Below are positions 39,881 through 52,920 of a stretch of 64,000 bases of DNA, in pieces; the first letter of the stretch is position 1, and each line of letters begins with the position of its first letter. This DNA is from Capitulum mitella (Eukaryota; Arthropoda; Thecostraca; Pollicipedomorpha; Pollicipedidae). Under the pieces are notes generated by a model, which was given only the letters and a program-made list of their open reading frames with translations, was not told the DNA's origin and made no database searches. Where the stretch lies: positions 32,359,695-32,423,694 of the forward strand of contig CP099842.1 in NCBI GenBank assembly GCA_030062745.1. Direction: 5' to 3'. A program made the position numbers and the translations under genes.

Positions 39881-42800
39881 CGTACTGACCCCCATCTCCT
39901 AAGTTTTCCCGATAATCAGTCAGTTCGGGTCAAGGAAGACAAAAACACGCAAGGTCCAACTAGCAGTTTCGAAGGCCAATGTATGGTTTCCCGGTAGTGG
40001 AAATCGCAAACTGGTGCTACAATGTAGCGCGTTTGGTGTAACTGCTTGTGCTGTTCGCATTTTCAAATAAGATTACGGTAGAACGCATGGCACAGGGTCC
40101 TGGGATGCGGGCAATTAGACCCCACTGTTCAGAGATTTTAACATTGACTAGCTGAACTGGGTAAACTGGCTTAAAACGTTGGTCTGCCATCTGATGTTCT
40201 TTTCAGCGGTATTCTCCCAAAGGCCGGCAAAAAAATGTGCGTGAAGACTACAAATCTTGTCGAACACCTGCACCTTATTTTCAGGTCGGTTACCAATTCA
40301 GTCTCCTCCCGATGTTTTTTTCCGGCGCCAAATCCAAACATTTTGTGCTCTTCCTCTAAAGTTAGATAACTTTACCACCTATCATTTTTTAGCATTACAT
40401 GATAATATGAACGTCTCACATGGCACAAGATCAGCTCCAGGAGACATTTCTGGGAGGCTAGTTCGGCCATTTAGCGGTCATTTCATACACGTGCTCGCTT
40501 ATTTAGATATCGGTGTTGTCATACAATATTCAGGAATACAACTATGTCTGTGGGTGTCCTTTGTGCTGATCGACACCCACATAGTCTCAAAAAAGATGTT
40601 GGGAGACTGCTAAGGGCGAGTGCAGGGAGCGCCGAACATAGGAGAATCTTTTCAATGGAATCATGAAGTGGGTAACGCATGATGAAAACAAGATATGGCT
40701 CGACTTTTTGCATGTAACCACATTCATAAAAGGGTACAGGTTGCAGTAGGAACACAAATAGGGATAAAGGGCGGAGCCGATTATACCACAGAATAGAGCA
40801 AGCCAAAAGAAATTTGGATGAACACAGGATTCAATGGAAACCAGAACTGATCAGCATGACCTCCTTCGAGGTCGCCCGTCAGGTTTCTGGGCGACTAAGG
40901 TAAAGTCTGGCATCTCGCTTAGCAAAAGGACCAAGCTGCACGCTTTTTTCGTTCCAGTGTCCTATCAGTGAGGTCGCAGCCCCCCCCCCCCCTTCCACTG
41001 TAATGTAAATTCGCCAGATGGAACTGCGAATACTGACGCCATGGTTGAGGTACATATTTTCCTCCAGTTAGCTATCTATGAGTGGTGTTTTTGCTCTTCG
41101 ATGATTTTCGTACTACGTTTTTGAACTGCTGAGTTTCATGGCCAACACCATAGGCGTAAGTCATGTTTTCTTTGCAGCTCGTTGGGCCCAAAATGCCGAA
41201 ATTTATTAAATCGATACGGTAAAATATATTTGTAATGCAAACAGCAAAAGAGAAATCCATCTGCCAAAGAATGTGAAAGTTCGTAACACCGAAATCTGTC
41301 GGGAAACAAAACAGGTTATTGCTCGCCATGCGCCAGGCAATTAAATAGGATGCATCTTACTGGTAGCAGACTACATGCAAGGCAATACAGCTGCCATGCA
41401 ATACGACTGCATGTTAAGCAAAGTAATTCTTACTGCAATATAATTCTATACAAAAATCCATGAGAACTTCATGAATATGACACCATCTTCACAGATTTTA
41501 CCTACTACATGCCTGAGGTGTATATTTTAATACACACAGACCCCAAGCAATGCCTTTTCATAAACCTGAAAAGCACCACACTCTCGGAGAACGCCCTAGT
41601 TCACGACTTACTACCGGTTTGTGGTAACGGCCAAGGCGTTCGTAGCAACCGTGCAGCATCCTGTGACTCTGTAGACCACATAATTACAACCCTAGCGTCC
41701 CCAGCTTAGCATAACGGTACTGGTGGGCCGATCTGAGGGAGGGAAAGCATGGTGCTAGGACAACAGGCTTCCCGAAAGACCTGTACTGGCGCCATCACCA
41801 AGGGTGGAGAACGCAGTGGACAATGGGAAAGGTTATTTATATATTGCTCAAGGGGGAAGCGCTCACCATTTCCTCTGTGGGCAGCAAAGCGTGAGGCAAA
41901 GTCTGCTTGTCTGAAATGGGAGCATTGACATAAACTCCGGCAAAAGTCATTTGTTAATCATTGGCCTTGTTGCCTCTGCAGCAGAATGTTCCGAGCTTTC
42001 GATCCGCCCGTTTCCGCCCTCCATGGGTTCTGAAAAGGTGCCTGATCGCTCAAAAGAACCCATCAGTCAGACAGCTCATGACCCTCCCCTACTCTCTGCA
42101 TCTATTCATCGACGCTTGGTCAGGGCGCACAGTAAAATGTAGACAGGTATGTCGGAGGTGTCATCAGTGGGCGCTGGGGATCCAGTTCCGCTGAGGTAGG
42201 TTAAAGCATACCGTGGTATGTTTTCCCACGAAAGCATGCTGTAAAACAGGTTAAGGACCACTTGTAAAAAGTACTGGCTCAAAGATCCGGCATTCGTGTC
42301 AGTGAGATAAAAGCGATATGCCGACATCGCACGACCAAGAACTTTTGATCAAGCAGGAAAAGGCCAGGAGCCTGAATTCAGCCTTGCAAAAGTGCGTCAA
42401 TCCGTTCAACAGCACCAAAAAGGAAAGAAAGATTATCGGAAAGTGTGCGCCGACTTTATCCAATAACTCAATCTACACGGGCTTTTAAAAACGGAGGAAG
42501 CTTTGTGTACGTCCTACAGAAAACAAGCTACCAGTAGGCTTTCGCAGTTCGGCAATTCTACCGATAAGACGCCGGATTACGACCAGCTGTCGACCAGTTC
42601 AGCATACACAAAGTAACCCAAGCCCAAAGCAGAGCAGCAGCAGGGCCGCCGACACCTTCCCGCGGGCCACCAGCAGTAACAGCACCTCTTCCTCCTATAC
42701 CGGGCCGTCCCTCCTCTCCGAGCAGAGCCCAGAGATGAGGGTAACGATGCAACAACTGGTCAACGTCACGGCGCCTTCAGGAGACGCCGATGAATAAACG

Positions 42801-43780
42801 CAAGTCAGTGGTGGGCCGGCAGGATAACGCTCTTGAGACGGGCTAATGGAACACAACACAAGGAATTTCGGATGCCTGATGGAAACTGCTTCATGCATCT
42901 ATGTTATATGATCTTATGATAAATCTGTTATATCTATGTTATATGATTTTATGATAAATTATGATCTATGATCTTTTCCAGAAGACGGTACGATGAAACG
43001 GCGCGCAATGGGGCGGGGTAGCGGGCCTTGAGAAAATACCTATGAGACACCAAAAAGGGTCTAGATCTATGCCAGGTTGCCATCGTATTAAGGAAATACC
43101 ACTCATCTCACACAAACCTACATGTTCGGATAATATTTTATTAATGGTATTGTTGGTCAGCCTTTCAACGATAAGAAGACCTAGAAGGATCGAAATCACT
43201 TCGAAAAAAGATGTTCATAAATGTAACGTATTCATATTTGGCTCGGATCTAGATTGTATTAGTTCAGCAGCGGAGTAAAAAAGCACACGAAAAACTGCAG
43301 CCGTCTGACATCCGAAAAGGAGTTATCAGTGACGAAACTAGTGTAAAAAATAAATAGGCCGAGTAATGCGTATCATTCCGTAAAAAGGCCATTCTGACCT
43401 TGTCTTCAGAAAACAGTGAACAAATTCGGCGCTACCTTATACATGGCAGACGAGCCAGAAAACTGAAGGAAGATCAGACGGTTCTCGCAATAAACACCAC
43501 GAAGAGCTTCAAATGTGTAAAAAAGAGGAAATGGACCATTACAAAGTTTTTTTACGAGACGATATCATACGAGTGATGCCCGCCAAGAAAGAATTAATCA
43601 ACATTTGTGACGAAAACTGCGCCAAAGAGCCGCATCAGAAACGCCTCGTTCTGGCTAATCACCGAGAAGCACTTCGCGTGTACAAAAATGAAACCACTAA
43701 CCCCGTCGGATTTTCAATATTTGCCGGTTTGCGTCCGTCTTAATGTGTGCTGGCACGAGCAAAAAGTTACCAGTCGATTC
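39881..43780. other. Non-coding, nothing recognised
   Basis: No gene domain is seen. There is a poly-C tract near 40,979-40,992. A duplicated 33-35-bp AT-rich unit (ATCTATGTTATATGAT...) lies at about 42,898-42,960. Confidence 0.4.
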
Positions 43781-45705
43781 AAGATATTCGACAGATTCGC
43801 TACATTCACAGTAGCTGTATAGCTGGCAGCTGATTCAAGACATTCGACACATTCGTCACATTCACAGCTTTGTGTACGCCGATATGTGAAACCGATTGAT
43901 TGAGGGGTCGAAATTCATATCTTGAGGTCTCTGGTTTTGCTGAAATTCGACTCAAAGGTAGCGTAAAAAAGCAAACAAGCAAAGAGCACCTGCAACATAT
44001 AATGATCGCCACAACATAGCAAACTTACTACTCCTATGAAAGCCCGTGGCATGGTAGGGTCTACGATCAATCTAGTCTGGCAGTACGTTTCTTAGTTTAC
44101 TTTCAAGTCCACGTTTCAAAGCTATAAGGTGAAAATCGGGAAAAAGTTCTCTCTTGGCGTATATTGCAAAAACTATACCCGATTCGAACGAGACGTTCGA
44201 CACATTCAATACATTCGCAGCACTTTGTAAAGTTGGCAGCCGATTCGAGACATCCGCCACATTCGTAAATCCTCGCATGCTGATATGTTTGACCAAGTGG
44301 TAACGGAGTCGAAACTCGAATCCAGAGGTCTTTGGTTTTGGTAACATTCAGCTCATAAAAAGATGTACGAAGAAATAACATCCGACATATACCTTTATCG
44401 ACACCGCACAGCAACGTTGTCCCTCACATGAAAGCTTAAGGTGAGGCGGGGTCTAAAATCCATCCAGCTTCGCAATACCTTTCTTGTTTTGTTTTACGGT
44501 CCACGTTTCAAACATACGAGGGTGCAGACCAGAAAAGTTTTCTCTCTGTGCATAGTGCAAGAACTAAGCAAGGTACTGCGAAAATGGATAAACTTTGCAT
44601 GCTTCGCTCGACATGTCACAGACTTTCATGTGAGTGGCAACTTTCCAATGCAATGGCGGACAACAAATCTTTCAGATGATAACTATTTGTTTTGTTTGCT
44701 TTCGCTTTTCGGTTATACGATACTTGGTCGAATGTCACCGAACCGAAGATACCTAGATTCGGATTACGAGTCCTTTATCCCTCGGTTAAACATATAAGCA
44801 TGCAAAGATCTGCCAATCTGGCGAATATGTCGAATATCTCAAGACGGGTGCCACCTATACAAAGTCTTATAAATGTATCCAATCTGTCGAATATCTCGTT
44901 CGAATCGGCTACACTCATATCACTGCACAGTAAGATGCCCCTCAGATGAAAGCCTGTGGCATGGCCGGGTCGAAAATGGATCCAGTTTTACAATACCCCT
45001 CTTAGTTCTATTTTTTGCAATATAAGGAAAGCGAAGACTATTTTGCGGTATTCATCCCATAGCTTTGAAATGCAAACTTTAAAGCAAAGTAAGAAATGCA
45101 CTGCAAAACTAGACTGATTTTAAGCCATGCCATGCCGTGGGCTTCCATATGCGTGGCAAATCTGCTATGCAGTGACGATAAATATATAGTTTAGATGGTA
45201 CTTGTTTCGTTACGCAGTTTTTAATAAGTCGAATGTAACCAAAACAAAGACCTGTGAATCTGAGTTTCGGCCCTTTTATCACTCGGTCATACATGTCAAC
45301 ACACAAGGACCTGCCAATGTGGCGAGTGTGTCAAACGTCTCGAATCGGCTGCCAACTACACAGATTCTTGCGAATGTGTCGAATATGTCGAATGTCTCGT
45401 TCGAATCGACCACCATCATATATATGTCACCACTGCATAGGAAAGTTACCACTCAGAATGAAATCCCGTGGCATGGCGGTAGAAAGTAAAGGTAGAAAAT
45501 GAATCCACTTTCGCAGTGCCTTGCTTCGTTTTTCACAACATATGTACGGAAAACTTTTTTCTGGTCTTCGACCCATAGCTTGAAAACGCGGACATTAAAG
45601 CAAACTTAGAAAGGTACTGCAAAACTGTGCTAGTTTTAGGCCTCGCCAAGCCACGGACTTTCATAGGAGTGGTAATTCTGCTATGTTGCTATATATATAT
45701 GCTGC

Positions 45706-45742
<37 letters not shown>

Positions 45743-46070
45743 ATACTGTAATGATGTTTTTTCGGGTTACATGCTACATATGAGTCGAATTACAGCAAAA
45801 CCAAAGGACTCTAGATTTCAATTTCCCTTCCTAAACCAATCACTTATACATATCAGCATCTAAAAGACTGTGGTGTCCAATGTCTCGAGCCGACTGCTAA
45901 CTACAAATTTTGGCAAATGTATCGGACGTGTCGAATGTCCCGAATTAACTGCCAACTATGCACGCCAATTTATCGAGTCTATCGAATGTCTCAAATCGAC
46001 TGCCAGTTATACAATTTTGGCGAATATATCGAACGTGTCGAATGTCGAATCGACCGCTAACTTTTTACTC
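43780..46070. repeat. Modular repeat array with orientation switch
   Basis: At least five modules of roughly 300-500 bp share TCGAATGT-rich subrepeats, a GGTTTTGGTAACATTC block, an ACATATCAGCATG block and GGCATGGCNGGGTC. Modules at 43.8-44.4 kb run one way and those at 44.7-46.07 kb run the other, with the switch near 44.45-44.65 kb. A TA microsatellite sits in the array near 45.7 kb. The class is unknown and no terminal repeat was found. Confidence 0.6.
45690..45747. repeat. (TA)n microsatellite
   Basis: A nearly pure TA run of about 29 bases (45,706-45,734) with shorter TA tracts on both sides. Confidence 0.9.
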
Positions 46071-46879
46071 ATGCCGGCCAGTGCGGCGGGAAAGCACTCG
46101 GTCTGTGCCTGCACCCACCACCAAAATCTCAAACTGACGCTACAGACCATTGCCAGTGAACTTACGGTACACTGCCTGATGTTAAAAATAGTTTGTGCGC
46201 TCGCATATAAAGCATGTGGTTTGGGAAACTGAAACCTGTCCCGGGGCAGGAACAATACTTTCTGAAAGACTTCCCAAATTCAGGCAACGCCAATGAACTA
46301 AATTTTAGGAAGTGGGTTAACAGAGAACGGACAACACTGGTGACATTGCACAAACCACTGAGGAATATAATGAGAAGATGACTTCGGAGAAATCACAAAT
46401 CTGTCAACGCATCACTTCATCGCAAAACAACACAATGCGTACCTGAGTGACTTGAAGGTGTCTTTGAGGTACGAAAAGGTCATTCTGAGAGTGTATTTCT
46501 CGGAAAATTTCCCATGCTGTGCTTTCCCGTCGAACTGGCCAGCACGAATAAAAAGTCAGCGGTCGATTCCACATGAGTACAGATGGCGCTGGTTTAGCAC
46601 CTCCAGTGTGCTCGAACGCTCCGCGTTTTTTCGAGCATTTCATGCGTTGCAAACTTGGAAAAGGACTCTTCACTGTACCAGGATGAATACCGTATGGCAA
46701 GGTACGACTGAAGGTCACCTTCTGACCTGTGCTAGCCTGATATACCTGGCTTTCTGGACTGCACTGGTTTCAAGTTGCGCGCCACCATCGCCGCGGCGGC
46801 CAAGTCTGTTTGCCTGCAAGAGCTGTGACCACGGCCTCCACGTGACGGCTGAGTTCATCTTCTATCGTCCAGAGGAGAG

Positions 46880-49800
46880 TACACCATCAAATCGCGCCTC
46901 TACCAAGCACGTATATTCTCTGACGCACCTGCTGGCGGTACGGGAGCGGATATGTGGGAGGGCGGCTCGACAGGTGACTGAGGTCATCCAGCGCGGTCTG
47001 TCCCCGCGCCTGTCGTTCCTAGTCCGCCGCAGACGAGGAAGAGGAGCCGGCGGCCACACCCGCCGGCCGATCCGGGTCGTCTGCTCTGCGGCCGTGCGGC
47101 CCCACCGCACTACTGTTCCAAATAGTGCGGTAAACACCGGCCGAGGACGCTTGTGGTGCCGGTCAGACTGTCACAGCAGCGAACTCGGCGGCCACTGGCA
47201 GCTCCTACCGGCATCGCCAGGACAACGCGTCGCCACTACAACATTGGGCGTGTCAACGCTCGCTCGTTAACTCTGCGATTGGATGAAGTTAACCAGCTTC
47301 TCCAGAAGCACGACATCGACATGCTATGCGTGTCCGAGACGTAGCTTGCACCACATACCCTGAGCAGAGTGCTGGTTTTTCCAGTGGTGCTCGACGTTAG
47401 AGTGTGGATCCTACGGTGGAGTCCCTGTGGCTCTCTGTGGGCGCCACCGGTCGACGTACCGTGGTGGTCGGCTCTACCGGCCTCCTGGGGAATCAGTAGC
47501 CAGAGGACTGAAGAGCATCCGAATGCACATGGAAGCCACCCTCGAAATGGGCAAACCCGTCTTCGCGGTGGGAGATTTCAACATCAATATCTCAGAGAAA
47601 GTCCAGAAACGCGCAACTTTTATACCACGTTGAACGACCTGAGCCCGTAACAGCTGGTGGACAAGCCCACTCATCTTCATCCGACGCGTACCCTACTGGA
47701 CCTGATTGTAACCAATGAAACCGGTCTCAGTAACTCGGCCAGGGTCCTAACCGAGCACATCACTGACCACCAGCCAGTCTTGTTATGTGCCGCGGTCCCG
47801 AGAGAGCGGTGATGGCCATTCACGTTTACTGGACGACCATGGAGACGTGTTGACTGGGATGCCTTTTCGCTGGACCTGTTGGCAGCAGACTGGCAGCCAG
47901 TCCATTCCGCTACCACCGTTGATCAGAAGGTGTCTGCGTTCACAAAAGTCTGGAACAAGACGGTCGACAATGTCCACCAATCACGGTGACTTCGCGTAGA
48001 CCGAGCTGCCCGGGCTACAACACAATCCAGAGGTGACAACTGCTGCGGAAGAAAGAGCTGAAGCCCGAAAGACCTGGGAGCGTCAGCGTACCCCCGAGTC
48101 GCGCCGTGCGTATGAGCAGTGCCGGAACCGCGTCAAAAGCCTGCTTGCAGCCGCGCGACGCTCGTTCCTGTGCGATGGCCTTCTGAGTGATGGGCGAAGA
48201 TTCTGGGACCGCCTCAAACGGTTCGGCCTACAGCCCGCCCAGAAGCCAACCGATGTTGACACAGCCGACAGAGCGGACGGCTTGAACGCGCACTTCGCTG
48301 CTGTAGGCCCCCCGATCGCGGCCGAGGCAGCGGCAGTGCCTGTCGGGATGGCGGCGACACCTGCCGGGACCTCGACCCACCGTGTCTGTGCGGCAGCACT
48401 CACCCTTCGCCCGATGACGCTGCCGGAGCTATCGGCGGCTGTCGCGCGCCTGAGTCAGAACAAGACTGTTGGCAATGACGATATTTCTTTGTTTGCCTTG
48501 AAGAAACGTTTTTTTTTTGTCATCGGGCCACACATTCTGACTATGGTTAATAGCTCGATCACAACTCGAACTTTTCCTGACGCTTGGAAAATTACCCGTG
48601 TCACACCAGAGTACAAGTCAGGCGACAGATCCGATATGAACAACTTTCGACCCATCTCTATCTTACCGGTCATGTCAAAAATTGCTGGAAAAGTCGTCTG
48701 CATCCAACTGTCTGCGTACTTACTTAGCAACCATGTACTGTCATCGTCTCAGTATGCCTACCGGCCAAGTCACTCTACGGAGGACGCCGTGCTTGACGCG
48801 GTCGGATGGTCAGCACAAACCAGTGATGCTGGTCATGTCGTGTCTCTTACAACTGACCTGAACAACGCCTTCGACAGTGCTGATCACGGCGCCCTTCTGA
48901 ACAAGCTCGAGTGGTACGGTGTTGAGTTGGACTGGTTCGCCAGTTACCTGAGTGGCCGGAGGCAGGTGGTCGCTGGTGGCTCGGCTACCTTAATCTTGTC
49001 CCATGGGGTGGCCCAAGGATCCATCGTTGGCCCAATCCTATTTCTAACCTTCATCAACGACCTACCCAATTTCCTTCCTTATGGCTGACTTCTTTCCTAC
49101 GACGATGACACCCAGCTTCTCGACCACGCCGCACCCAACATCCACAATCTATCATGTCTTAAGACCCGAATCGAAGATTCCATTTCGTGCCTTCAAGACT
49201 GGCTTCGGTCCAACAGCACAAAAATGACCCCAGGAAAAACGGAATTCATGATCACTGGCGCCAGAGACTCCATAAAAAAGACGAAAAATTCTCACATCGA
49301 CATTTCGGGTTCTGTCATGATTCCCAAAATGTCTGTGAAGGTCCTTGGTGTAATCATCGACCAACATCTTGCTTGGGAAAAGCACACATCCACCATTGTT
49401 CGGCGTTGTAATAGCATCCTTGCCTCACTATTCCAAATTCGTTTCTACTTCACTTCCGACGTCATGAAGCTCCTCGTCCACTCCCACGACTTCCCTCACA
49501 TCCTTTACTGTATCACTGCGTCAGGAGGAGCCGCCGGTTGCCAACTAAGCAGAGAACAAAATATGATTAACTTTGCTGCGGGCTCTGAAACCCTTGGGGT
49601 GGAGTCGTGTGGAAGACCTGGTCAGAACGCGTGACCTCCTGAAGGTCTACAATGCTTTGCGCTCCCACACGTGCCCGTCCGCCATACGTGCTCTGTTCCC
49701 CACGCACGCCCAGGTCTGCTGCCGCCGCATCCGCGCGGTTGCTGTTGGCACAGGTGCCATACATCTGCCTCGCGTGCGGCGACCCAGCGGCTCTTTTCCT

Positions 49801-49970
49801 ACCGAGCCGCAGTGGCTTGGAACCGCCTGCCTCCGGCAGCCTCGAATGCCACCTCACGCGCATCGTTTTTAAAACACTTGGAACATCTGACACGGCGGTT
49901 CCAAGCCGCTTGTTCCAATAGATGCGTCTTACTTCACCTGACAGATGGCTGGGTATTATCGTTCTCGTAG
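46880..49970 (+). mobile_element. Decayed non-LTR retrotransposon (CR1/Jockey-like LINE)
   Basis: From left to right: a 5' region (HVYSLTHLLAVRERICGR, from about 46,900); endonuclease pieces (RVNARSLTLRLDEVNQLL and DIDMLCVSET at 47,245-47,344; FAVGDFNINISE near 47,560; LLDLIVTNETGL and ITDHQPVLL at 47,694-47,790); a reverse transcriptase frame from 48,033; and a C-terminal AVAWNRLPPAASNAT-type tail near 49,800. The endonuclease is broken by stops and frameshifts, and the tail sits in other frames. The order endonuclease, RT, WNxLPxxxR tail is typical of CR1/Jockey-type elements. The copy is dead. Its 3' end is estimated from the end of homology, and no target duplication was identified. Confidence 0.85.
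48033..49634 (+). pseudogene. LINE reverse transcriptase, interrupted by one in-frame stop
   Basis: One frame runs from 48,033 to 49,634, broken only by TGA at 49,086-49,088. Motifs in order are FRPISILPVMSKIAGKVV, QYAYRPSHSTEDAVLDAV, TTDLNNAFDSADH (catalytic Asp), HGVAQGSIVGPILFLTFIND, then past the stop SYDDDTQLL and VKVLGVIIDQHLAWEKH. The catalytic box reads YDDD instead of the usual Y/F-ADD (49,098-49,109). The frame shifts after about 49,570. This is a recently readable but non-functional copy. Confidence 0.87.
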
Positions 49971-52306
49971 TCTCGACGAGAGGGCAGAACAGTCACTGCG
50001 TGGCTGCCTTCAGTACATACATACATGTTTAATTCGCGACGCCATTCAAGGTTTTCATTGGGATACATCGAAAGCAGTAATGGACCCGGGCATTCATCGC
50101 ATACCAGGGGTTCGAAGACGGTGAGGAACTGGCAGCGAGAATTTTTTGCGTGATAAGCAACTACACGCGGCACGAGCAGGAGACGACATAAACCTCACAG
50201 AGGACGATTTAACTGCTAAAACAGGAAAACAACGTGCTCCAGAAAATCCGCAATTTCGACGACCGTTCAGCGGCCCAACGCAAAAATGAATGCAACTTTC
50301 GGAACACGTGTCCACATCAAAACGATTTTCAACTGGACTGCTCGTGACATGATTTTGCGACATGCCACGGATATGATCCTTGTGACGGAATCGGCGCTAC
50401 AGTGAAGCGGCTCATAGCGCCAGCCAGTCGTCAAAGGCCGACGACCAGTCCAATCCCGACTCCAAAGGGTATATTTGACTTTTGTTCTGCCTCTCAAAAG
50501 GTTAGTAAAGGGTATTTTGTTTGAAGTAATTGAAGTGCCGAGATGTCGTGGCATGTTTCAACTTCTAACGTGCTTGCAAGAATTTTAAATCGCCAATGTT
50601 TTGTATAAGCCTTTCATCACGGTCTCCATTCCAAGTATGCGACATATGAGGAAGTATACAAGACTTCGGCTTTGCTAAGCCGACGATTTGCGGATCACCT
50701 GATCATCAATGGATCATGCGCCATCAAAGGACGCAGGGGCTGCTGTTTGTTCAAGCCCATTGATGGAACAGAGACGGAAGCGTGCGATATTTCTTGTCGC
50801 CCACCATTCAAAATGTTCCGAACTTGTACATCAACGCCGTGGTGGAACTGAAATGTGAATGCCGCGCATACTGAAGTTATGGATGTGCAAATATATCTGC
50901 TGACTAGTCAGCACAATGGCGGACTAATATTAGCATAACTGCGGACTAATATTGCTACTTCACAGAGTTCTTGCTACTGTTCTCCTCTCACAACCCTTAT
51001 CGACGGGGGGGGGGACGGTCGGGGAACAAGCGGTCGGCAGTGGCGAAGGGGAGGGACGATTCGAGGCGCGCTGGCAGGGAGGGTATGAAAATGCCCATCA
51101 CGTTCCACGTTGTTTATGGCGTAAAATGCGTGCACAATTAAAAGATGATGTCTTTTTTTATTCTAATAAGTATGTTTCTACAAACCAAACTTTAAAATGT
51201 TATCTGTCATTTTACATATGAAGCAGAGTTATATTTAGAGTATATCGGTCATACAATTATAGCCTGGATTAAGGTCTATCCGCTTGCATTCGAATCATAT
51301 GCCTGTGACAAATACTTTCTAGGACTGTCATGTGCAACTTGCGTTCTTCCAAACCTCGGAAAAATGGGAAAGTGTATAACTTCAAACCCGTAGTTCCTAT
51401 TAATCTAACTTTCTCAGAATCGGGACTACTGAAAATCACTTGGACCAAATGTCTGTGAAATCCCTCATAGTCGGGTGTTATTAGTTGGTTGAGTTGGCAC
51501 GACATGACCCTGGTCTGTTCTTCACACGTACTGCGGTCACATGCTGACAACACTGTTTTTGCAATGCTATTGAAAAAAACTAGGAACTACGAAAATGTCA
51601 TGGTACAAAATTCGAATCTTCGCTCCTTACCTCCTCAATTTTGTGGTCTTCTAAAGAATCCATGGCCTGGCAATTGTTCTCAAGTGGAGCTATTTTCAAG
51701 GTGGCGTTTCTAGTTCGATGGAAGCATATGATGAAACTGGAACACAAAATGCGAAACGTGAAGCACAAGCACACAAGCTCACACAAAAAGCACAATGCAA
51801 GAATATGCCGGATGGAGGCCAACAAAACACAGAAACATCACTTTTCTATCCAATGGCAGACCCTGGTATGGAGGGTATCCACATGAAAAAGGATTTAGGA
51901 ATCACTGTCAATTATCAGCTTCAGTTTCGTGCCAACACATTAAAGATTGTAAACGGAGCAAACTAGTGACAGGACTCATTTGTAGTTGGAGGCGGAAAAA
52001 TCTGATTATCTTGCTCCACAAAACATAAGTTAGACCTATCCTGGAATACAGGGACGCAGGGGCGCAGCCAGGGGTCCTAGGGGTCCCACGACCCCCGAAA
52101 TATTTGAAGTGGCCCCGGGGTTAGAAAACTACTCTTGTAAAAACCGAAGCTATCGCCAAAATGCTTTAAGAATGACGGAAAAGAGAAAACAGCAGACGAA
52201 ATATATACATGCATACACGCACATGCGCGCACACACACAAACACGAACACGCACACACACACACATATGCATGTAACATATATTCCTCATATATATATAG
52301 GAGGCC
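49971..52306. other. Non-coding, nothing recognised
   Basis: No gene or domain is seen. A hAT-like start CAGGGGCGCAGCCAGG lies at 52,057-52,072 without an identified partner end, and a CA-rich microsatellite at about 52,210-52,268. Confidence 0.4.
52210..52268. repeat. CA-rich microsatellite
   Basis: Imperfect ACACGC / ACACAC run, ending in about 12 bases of pure CA. Confidence 0.8.
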
Positions 52307-52920
52307 CCTTGCCAGCCTGTCGGCGTCCCCTGTCAGCCTCTGTGGGCCTCCTGCCAGCCTGCAGGGCCCCATGCCGGCCTGAAGGGCCCCTGCCAGCCTG
52401 TAGGTCCTCCTGCTGGCCTGCAGAGGCCCCTGCTGGCCTGCACGGGCCCCTGTCGGCATGCAGGGGCCCCCTGCCAACCCGTGGGAGGCCCCCTGCCGGC
52501 CTTTTGGGCCCCCTACCAGCCTGTAGGGACCACCTGCCGATCTGTAAGGCCCCCTGCCGGCCTGTGGACTCCTGCCAGCCTTCGGAGGATCCTTGCTGGC
52601 CCGCGGGTATCCGCTACTGTTCTGTGGGGCCCTGCCGATCTGAAGAGCCTGACACGCCGGGGTCCCTGTATGCTGACATGCAGAGGCCCTTGCCGCCGCC
52701 TGTAGGGCCCCTGCCGCTCTTTGGAACGGCCCCTTGTCATGAGCCCCTTGCCGGCTTAAAAGGGCCACCTCTAGGGCCTCCTGCTGGCTTGCAGGGTCTC
52801 CTGTTGGCCTACAGAGGTCCCTCTGCTGGTCTGCGGCCCCCTTTCCAGCCTGCAGGAGGCCTCCTGTCGGCCTTTTGGACCCCTTACCGGCATGCAGGGG
52901 CCACCTGCCGATCTGTAGGG
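52307..52920. repeat. GGGCCCC minisatellite, array 2 left part
   Basis: Units of about 20-24 bases around CTGCCAGCCTGTAGGGCCCC with many variants (GGCCTGCAGGGGCCCC, CTGCTGGCCTGCAGAGG). Long frames run through it on both strands; they are repeat artefacts. It is cut at 52,920 by a hAT-like element and resumes at 54,817. Confidence 0.85.

Noticed and set aside
46452..47270. 272-codon plus frame and a 104-codon minus frame at 46,404-46,718
   Set aside because: The right part of the plus frame is LINE 5' sequence read partly out of frame. The minus frame has a fair donor (CAG|GTACGC) but no recognised domain or clear acceptor.
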